Source of the DNA: Actinomycetes bacterium
GTDB lineage: Bacteria; Actinomycetota; Acidimicrobiia; Acidimicrobiales; Ilumatobacteraceae
Assembly: GCA_025360105.1 (NCBI GenBank)
Contig: JANYCT010000057.1
Location: forward strand, 62,001 to 126,000
DNA: 64,000 nucleotides
Direction of reading: 5' to 3'
The notes below the pieces were generated by a model. It had not been told where the DNA came from. It saw only the letters and a list, made by a program, of their open reading frames with translations, and did not search any database. Both the position numbers and the translations under genes were made by a program. How positions within the stretch are numbered: position 1 is the first letter of the stretch; each line of letters opens with the position of its first letter. Shown in pieces: positions 58,636 through 64,000 of the stretch.

Positions 58636-61335
58636 TCAGGTCTTCGTGGCCGCCGTCTTCTTCGCTGCGGGCTTTTTCGCCGTGGCCTTTTTCGCCGTGG
58701 CCTTCTTCGCCGTGGCCTTCTTGGGAGCTGCTCGCTTCGCGGCGGCCTTCTTTGTGGCCGTTGCCTTGCGTGCCGGCAGACCGCCCTTTTCGATAATGGC
58801 CTCGCGGCGCACGGCGAGCAGTTCGTACGCACGCTCGTTGGGCATCGCCTCCAGACGATCGCCCTTGCTGAGCGAGGCGTTGGTCTCGCCGTCGGTGACA
58901 TAGACGCCGAACTTGCCATCTTTGGCAACCACGGGCTTACCGCTAATGGGGTCATTGCCGAACTCGCGCAACGGACCCGTGGCGGCCAGCGATTGCCCGC
59001 CGCGCTTGAACACCTTTGGCGCAGCAAAGATCAACACCGCTTGATCGAGGGTGATCTCGAGCAACTGCTCTTCGCTCGTGATGTTGCGGAAGTCCTTGCC
59101 CTTTTGCACATACGGTCCATAGCGACCGTTGTTGGCGACAATCGCCACACCATCGGCCGGATCGATACCGACGGTGCGCGGCAACTGCAACAGATCGGTG
59201 GCATCGGCAAGCGTGATGCGCTCGAGGGTCATCGTCTTGAACAAGCTCGCCATGCGTGGCTTCTCGAGGCCGGGCGGCAGCGCGTCGGGCGTTCCCCATT
59301 GGACATACGGCCCGTACCGACCGCTCTTGGCGAAGACTGGGAAGCCATCGAGTTCGCCGATGGGCGTATCGCTCTTGGGCTGAGCCAGCAGTGTGAGCGC
59401 CATCTCGACGGTGAGCTCGTCAGGGGTGAGCGTCTCGGGAACGCTGGCGGTGTCGTCGCCGCGCTTCACGTAGGGTCCGTACTTGCCGGGCTTCACCACG
59501 ATCTCAACGCCATCGGCATCGTGACCCAACGGGAAGGTGTTGATCGCCGCCGCATCGATCTCGTCGAGGTTCTCGACGACGAGCCGCTTCAGCCCGGGCA
59601 ACTGTTCGTCGTCATCGTCGCCGAAGTAGAACCGCTGCAACCACTGATCCTTCTTCTGCTCGTTGCGGGCAATGGCGTCGAGGTCCTCCTCGACGCGTGC
59701 CGTGAACGCGTAGTCGACCAGACCCTCGAAATGCTTTTCCATCAGGCCGACAACGGCGAACGCAGTCCATGTCGGCACCAACGCCTGACCCTTCTTCCAC
59801 ACGTAGCCGCGGTCCTGCACGGTCTGGATGATGCTGGCCCACGTGCTGGGACGGCCGATGCCGAGTTCTTCGAGGCGCTTGACAATGCTGGCCTCGGTGA
59901 AACGCGCGGGCGGCGAGGTGGCGTGGCCGTTAGGGGTGATGGAGTTCACGGGCACCGGCTGGCCCACGGTGAGGGTCGGCAGCAATGCCTCTTTGTCGTC
60001 TTCGTTCGCGGTGTCTTCGTCGGTGGATTCCACGTACACCTGGCGGTAGCCGGGGAAGGTGATGGTGGTGCCGCTGGCGGCAAACTCGCAGTCCTGCCCG
60101 GCGCCACCCGCTGTCGGCGCAGACATCGCGCCGAGGCGCACGCTCACCGTGACACCAGCAGCGTCGGCCATCTGGGACGCAAGCGTACGCTGCCAGATCA
60201 TGCGATACAGCGAGAGTTCCTGCCCGTTCAGTTCACCCGCCACCTGATCGGGTGCACGCAACGGCGTGGTGGGACGGATGGCCTCGTGGGCCTCCTGTGC
60301 GTTCTTGATCTTGCCGGTGAACTGACGGGGACCCTTCGAAAGGAACTGCTGACCGTACGCGCGCCCCACCTCGGCACGGATTGCGGCGAGCGCTTCTTCG
60401 CTGAGCATCGCACTGTCGGTACGCATGTAGGTGATGAAACCGCGCTCGTACAGACCCTGGGCGATGCGCATCACCTGTGCGGCGCCGAGTCGCAGCTTGC
60501 GGCCACCCTCTTGCTGCAGCGTGCTCGTCGTGAACGGCGCCTTGGGGCTACTGCGATACGGCTTGTCCTCGACAGAACGAACCGACACGACAGCAGCTGC
60601 CAAACCCGCAGCGAGCGCGTGCGCTTCGTTCTGACTGACGACCACAACACCCTTCTTCGGATTGCCATCACTGCCGAAATCCTTACCCGACGCGACCTTG
60701 GTGCCACCGAGCGCCACCAACGTTGCGGTAAACGCGGGCTGGGTGCCGGTGAGCAGTTCGAGGTCCCAGTAGCCGGCGGTGACGAAGGCGATACGTTCGC
60801 GTTCGCGCTCGACCACGAGGCGGATGGTGGGACTCTGCACACGACCCGCCGACAGGCCACGGTTCACTCGGCGCCACAACACGGGGCTGACTTCGTAGCC
60901 GTACAAACGGTCGAGAATGCGGCGAGTCTCTGCGGCGTCGACGAGTCCGTAATCGATGCTGCGCGGATTGTTGACCGCCTGATCGATGGCGGCCTTGGTG
61001 ATCTCGTGGAACACCATCCGCTTCACGGGCACCTTCGGCTTGAGGTACTCGAGCAGGTGCCAGCTGATGGCTTCGCCCTCGCGGTCTTCGTCGGTCGCGA
61101 GATAAAGCTCGCTTGCGTCCTTCAGTGCCGCCCGGAGGTCCTTGATGACGACCTTGCCGCGCTCGGTGAGTTCGTAGGTGGGTTTGAATCCGTTGTCGAC
61201 ATCGACCGCCAAACCCTTGCTCGGGAGGTCGGCCACATGGCCTACTGAGGCGCGCACATCGAAGGCGCTGCCGAGGAACTTGGAGATCGTCTTGGCTTTC
61301 GCCGGCGACTCCACAATCACGAGGGGTTTTGACAT
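58636..61335 (-). CDS. topA: DNA topoisomerase I
   Basis: TopA relaxes negative supercoils by type IA single-strand passage. The 899-aa protein has the TOPRIM domain (LVIVESPAKAKTISKFLG, ATDEDREGEAISWHLLEYL), the RVQSPTIRL region, the catalytic Tyr in GFITYMRTDS and GRPSTWASIIQTVQDRGYV. C-terminal repeats of the actinobacterial TopA type (GRYGPYVQWG, GRYGPYVQKG, KFGVYVTDG) replace zinc fingers. A tail of Lys/Ala-rich repeats ending AKKTAATKT is typical of mycobacterial and streptomycete enzymes and helps processivity. It has a strong promoter 9 nt before the ATG. Confidence 0.97.
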   Translation of the reverse strand: MSKPLVIVESPAKAKTISKFLGSAFDVRASVGHVADLPSKGLAVDVDNGFKPTYELTERGKVVIKDLRAALKDASELYLATDEDREGEAISWHLLEYLKPKVPVKRMVFHEITKAAIDQAVNNPRSIDYGLVDAAETRRILDRLYGYEVSPVLWRRVNRGLSAGRVQSPTIRLVVERERERIAFVTAGYWDLELLTGTQPAFTATLVALGGTKVASGKDFGSDGNPKKGVVVVSQNEAHALAAGLAAAVVSVRSVEDKPYRSSPKAPFTTSTLQQEGGRKLRLGAAQVMRIAQGLYERGFITYMRTDSAMLSEEALAAIRAEVGRAYGQQFLSKGPRQFTGKIKNAQEAHEAIRPTTPLRAPDQVAGELNGQELSLYRMIWQRTLASQMADAAGVTVSVRLGAMSAPTAGGAGQDCEFAASGTTITFPGYRQVYVESTDEDTANEDDKEALLPTLTVGQPVPVNSITPNGHATSPPARFTEASIVKRLEELGIGRPSTWASIIQTVQDRGYVWKKGQALVPTWTAFAVVGLMEKHFEGLVDYAFTARVEEDLDAIARNEQKKDQWLQRFYFGDDDDEQLPGLKRLVVENLDEIDAAAINTFPLGHDADGVEIVVKPGKYGPYVKRGDDTASVPETLTPDELTVEMALTLLAQPKSDTPIGELDGFPVFAKSGRYGPYVQWGTPDALPPGLEKPRMASLFKTMTLERITLADATDLLQLPRTVGIDPADGVAIVANNGRYGPYVQKGKDFRNITSEEQLLEITLDQAVLIFAAPKVFKRGGQSLAATGPLREFGNDPISGKPVVAKDGKFGVYVTDGETNASLSKGDRLEAMPNERAYELLAVRREAIIEKGGLPARKATATKKAAAKRAAPKKATAKKATAKKATAKKPAAKKTAATKT

Positions 61336-61344
61336 GCGACCTAT

Positions 61345-61374
61345 TCGCTAAAGCATGACAGGGGTCGTTGTCAA
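61345..61374 (-). promoter_or_regulatory. topA promoter
   Basis: On the minus strand TTGACA (perfect -35), an 18-bp spacer and TAGCGA end 9 nt before the topA ATG, which predicts a nearly leaderless message. Confidence 0.55.
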
Positions 61375-61467
61375 GACGAACGACGGTATTGCCCGAATGA
61401 AATCACCAGCGACGCACAGCCTCGGAGGCCAAAGGCAGGCGCCAGAGAGCGGTGCACGTGACAAATC

Positions 61468-63774
61468 TCAGTCGATGAGCGTCGAGGCCACCGCTGGCGC
61501 GACCGGTGCGTCGTGATGATGACCCTCGACATCAATCTTGGGGATCAGACGATCGAGCCAACCGGGCAACCACCAGTTGCGGGCACCGAGCAGTTCCATC
61601 GTTGCCGGAACCAGCAGCATGCGCACGATGGTGGCGTCGATGAAGACGGCCGAGGCCAGACCCAGACCGAACAGTTTGAGTTGACGATTATCACCGAGGA
61701 TGAACGCGCTGAACACGCACACCATGATGAGCGCTGCCGCGGTGATCACGCGAGCGGTGGCTGCCAGACCATCGGCAACCGCCGTGGCGTTGTCGCCGGT
61801 GCGATCGAACTCTTCTTTCATCCGCGAGAGCAAGAACACCTCGTAGTCCATCGACAGACCGAACACAATCGCAAAGAGCATCATCGGTGCCCACGCCTCG
61901 ACGGGGCCGGCCTTGCCGACACCGATGAGATTCTCGCCCCACCCCCACTGGAACACTGCGACGATCACACCGTATGCGGCACCGATGGACAGCAGGTTCA
62001 TGATCACTGCCTTCAACGGCACAAGCAGACTGCGGAACACCGCCATCAGCAGCAAGAAACTGAGCACCAACACCGCGCCGATCAGTAACGGCAGTCGCGC
62101 GCCGAGGTACTCGGAGAAGTCCTGGCTCGCCGCGGTGAACCCACCGACACGCGATTTGTAGCCGGAATCGGGGATCACATGGTCTCGCAGACGATGCACG
62201 AGATCGGTCGTCGCTACGTCCTGCGGCGCGCTCGCAGGCACCACGGAGATCAACGCCAGATCGGCGCGGATCGGTCGGGCGAACGCGACCTGCACGCCCT
62301 CGGTGGACTGCAGGGTCTTGGTGAACGCCTGCACCTTCGAGGCGTCGGCTGCAGGTGCACCCTCCAGGGTGACCACGAGTGGCCCGTTGAAGCCGGGGCC
62401 GAAGCCCTCGGCGAGCAGGTCGTAGGCCTTGCGCACCGTCTGGTCTGGTTGCGCGTTGCCGGTATCACCGAACCCGAGACGAATCGAGAACAACGGGATC
62501 GTGAGCACCACCAGCACACCGGCGCCGAACGCAAACGCAGGCCAAGGCTTGCGTTGGATGAGCCGGCTCCAGCGATACCAGAAACCCTGTTCGCGGGGCT
62601 TCTCTGCCCGATGGGGCACGGCCTTACGCAGCGATGGGAACACGAAACTCGCCAGCAGCACGGCCCCGGCGAGTGCGAGGCCGCCGAGCACGATGGCGAC
62701 GTTCGAGGTAATGATCGCGCCAAGGCCGCCGACCACGAGTAAGCCCAGCGAGATGAGCGCGGCACGTGACGTGACGTTGATGCGATGTCCAACCATGCCC
62801 AACAGTGCGGGCAGCAATGTGACCGAGGCAATCATCATCATCAGCACGCCGACCGCGGCGCCAGTGGCAAGGCCCCGCACGAACGACAGGCCCATTATGT
62901 ACAGGCCGAGCAACGAGATGATCACCGTCGTGCCGGCGAAGAGTACGGCGCGTCCACTGGTGTCGACGGACTCGACCACTGCGTCCTCTACCGACAAACC
63001 ATCTTGGAGGGCCTCGCGGTAACGCGTCACGATGAACAGCGCATAGTCGATACCCACGCCGAGTCCGATCATCGCGACCATCTGCGTGGTGAAGTCGGGC
63101 ATCTCGGCCACGTTGCTCAACAGACCAACGATGCTCGATCCGAGGCCGAGTCCGATGAGAGCCGTACCGATTGGCAGACCCATCGCAAGCACCGAACCGA
63201 ACGCAAGCACGAGGATGATCACTGCAGCGATCACACCGAGTGCCTCCGACGCAGGGAACTTCACCTTTTGAAACGCCTGACCGCCGTACTCGATCTGCAG
63301 CGTGTGACCCGGCGTCATCTGCGTGGGCGTTGCTGCGCCGAGACCCTGGATCTGATCAGCCAACGCGCCAAACTGCGTCTGGGTGCGTTCGGTGATCTTC
63401 AGCTGTGCGAAACCGATAGTTCCGTCTGCACTGATCTGCTGCTTGGGTGCGTCGTAGGGGCTGGTCACCTGCACGCCCGCGATCGCGTCGACCTTGGTGA
63501 ATAGATCGGCGAGCGCCACCTTGACCGCCGGATCGTTGATGCCCTGGGTCGCCTTCACGACGATCTGCGAGTCGAAGCCGGCTTGTTCCTTGCTGACGCT
63601 CTCGAGGAGACGGAACACGTCGCGCGCTTCGCCGCTCGGCAATTGCATCTGCGTGTGAAAATTGGAGCCGACAACGCTGGAGGTCACGCCGAGCGCAACG
63701 AACAATGGAATCCAGATCGCGAAGACCACGACCTTTCGGTGACGTACGCACCAGCGCGCGAGACGAGACAACAT
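61468..63774 (-). CDS. MMPL/RND-family transporter
   Basis: The 768-aa protein has the MMPL layout: a first membrane segment (VVVFAIWIPLFVALGVTS), a large external loop (about 50-180), six membrane segments with IGLGVGIDYALFIVTRYRE, a second external loop (about 410-545) and a second six-segment set with VFGLSMDYEVFLLSRMKEEFDRTGD. The GxxxDY and SMDYEVF motifs are the proton-relay signatures of MmpL/HpnN-type exporters. It may export lipids or hydrophobic drugs. The ATG at MLSRLARWCV is used; the track adds 16 residues from a GTG. The C-terminal tail has HHHD. Confidence 0.92.
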   Translation of the reverse strand: MLSRLARWCVRHRKVVVFAIWIPLFVALGVTSSVVGSNFHTQMQLPSGEARDVFRLLESVSKEQAGFDSQIVVKATQGINDPAVKVALADLFTKVDAIAGVQVTSPYDAPKQQISADGTIGFAQLKITERTQTQFGALADQIQGLGAATPTQMTPGHTLQIEYGGQAFQKVKFPASEALGVIAAVIILVLAFGSVLAMGLPIGTALIGLGLGSSIVGLLSNVAEMPDFTTQMVAMIGLGVGIDYALFIVTRYREALQDGLSVEDAVVESVDTSGRAVLFAGTTVIISLLGLYIMGLSFVRGLATGAAVGVLMMMIASVTLLPALLGMVGHRINVTSRAALISLGLLVVGGLGAIITSNVAIVLGGLALAGAVLLASFVFPSLRKAVPHRAEKPREQGFWYRWSRLIQRKPWPAFAFGAGVLVVLTIPLFSIRLGFGDTGNAQPDQTVRKAYDLLAEGFGPGFNGPLVVTLEGAPAADASKVQAFTKTLQSTEGVQVAFARPIRADLALISVVPASAPQDVATTDLVHRLRDHVIPDSGYKSRVGGFTAASQDFSEYLGARLPLLIGAVLVLSFLLLMAVFRSLLVPLKAVIMNLLSIGAAYGVIVAVFQWGWGENLIGVGKAGPVEAWAPMMLFAIVFGLSMDYEVFLLSRMKEEFDRTGDNATAVADGLAATARVITAAALIMVCVFSAFILGDNRQLKLFGLGLASAVFIDATIVRMLLVPATMELLGARNWWLPGWLDRLIPKIDVEGHHHDAPVAPAVASTLID

Positions 63775-63915
63775 GAGGGGATTTCCGTTCTTCGGGGGGG
63801 AAGGCACTCTGGGTCGGGCCACGTAGCCGCTCTACGGGCGCCACCGCCACGATATTCGGTTGAATACGACGGAGCGAGGGTTATTGGTCACACTGCGTGT
63901 CGATGCTCGGAAGCG

Positions 63916-63944
63916 TTGACGAACCGGCGTCCACTCTCTACGGT
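63916..63944 (+). promoter_or_regulatory. Promoter of the right-edge gene
   Basis: TTGACG, a 17-bp spacer and TACGGT lie 10 nt before the ATG at 63955, matching the short-leader pattern seen elsewhere in the window. Confidence 0.5.
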
Positions 63945-63954
63945 CAGAGGCACG

Positions 63955-64000
63955 ATGACGCACACGCCCGAGGCCGCACTTGGCTGGACCCCACAACTGG
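63955..64000 (+). CDS. Start of a gene cut by the window edge
   Basis: Fifteen codons are visible (MTHTPEAALGWTPQL). The frame is open to the edge and is preceded by AGAGG and a good promoter. Nothing about the product can be said. Confidence 0.4.
   Translation, partial: MTHTPEAALGWTPQL

Noticed and set aside
58993-61248. 751-aa plus-strand ORF
   Set aside because: It is the antisense shadow of topA, a typical effect of high GC content.

Overview
The window reads as a chromosomal segment of a high-GC actinobacterium, most likely of the class Acidimicrobiia (inferred from gene content, not computed). Pointers are a mycothiol glycosyltransferase (mshA) followed by a YbjN gene, a rex-hemA-hemC-hemD run, several F420-type luciferase-like oxidoreductases, an RsiG-like c-di-GMP-binding protein, a SigR/RsrA pair, tilS next to a DUF2342 metalloprotease, and topA/tmk/holB grouped together. 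I found no transposase, integrase, CRISPR array or rRNA. The only RNA gene recognised with confidence is one tRNA-Thr(CGT).

Layout. 1-5.5 kb: the 5' part of a lipoprotein gene, hbd-aat, nhaA, a decayed tyrosine phosphatase overlapping an S51-type gene, and a membrane-anchored cyclophilin. 5.7-11.8 kb: a large fusion of an inactive-looking cellulose-synthase-like domain with PilZ and B-repeat domains, a YgjP-type peptidase, a histidine phosphatase, MoaD-like, RsiG-like, XRE regulator and a lone type IV prepilin. 11.9-19.6 kb: mshA-ybjN, an epimerase with a CoA transferase, proC, a candidate structured RNA, a SAM hydrolase family gene, a 27-aa membrane peptide and an acyl-CoA synthetase.

20.4-31.6 kb: heme biosynthesis from glutamyl-tRNA (hemA, hemC, hemD, hemB, hemL) headed by rex, whose promoter carries a clear Rex operator. 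A secreted propeller protein and an Ig-like membrane protein sit in the middle. 31.6-40.4 kb: a long minus-strand block covering lipid/redox genes, a LURP-one protein, a phosphatase-like protein lacking its catalytic Cys, tilS, DUF2342, a 47-aa membrane protein, sigR-rsrA and marR. 40.4-45 kb: an alpha/beta hydrolase, a broken AbiEi-like gene with a heptamer repeat, LLM and AKR oxidoreductases, and a MerR gene divergent from a DUF4188 gene.

45-55 kb: two divergent transcription units around a TetR operator. One holds SDR, MDR and LLM oxidoreductases. The other holds TetR, a phosphotransferase, a PNPOx-fold protein, a carotenoid oxygenase, a substrate-binding lipoprotein and a fused LivHM permease, and looks like an uptake and catabolism locus. 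55-64 kb: tRNA-Thr, a PNPOx protein, holB, tmk, an EamA transporter, topA, an MMPL transporter and the start of another gene.

Two themes recur. About twenty genes have a TANNNT -10-like hexamer 6-10 nt before the start codon, which suggests many leaderless transcripts. Short tandem duplications (7, 12-15 nt) recur in coding ends, start regions and gaps. All functions are read from motifs and family knowledge; no database search was run.
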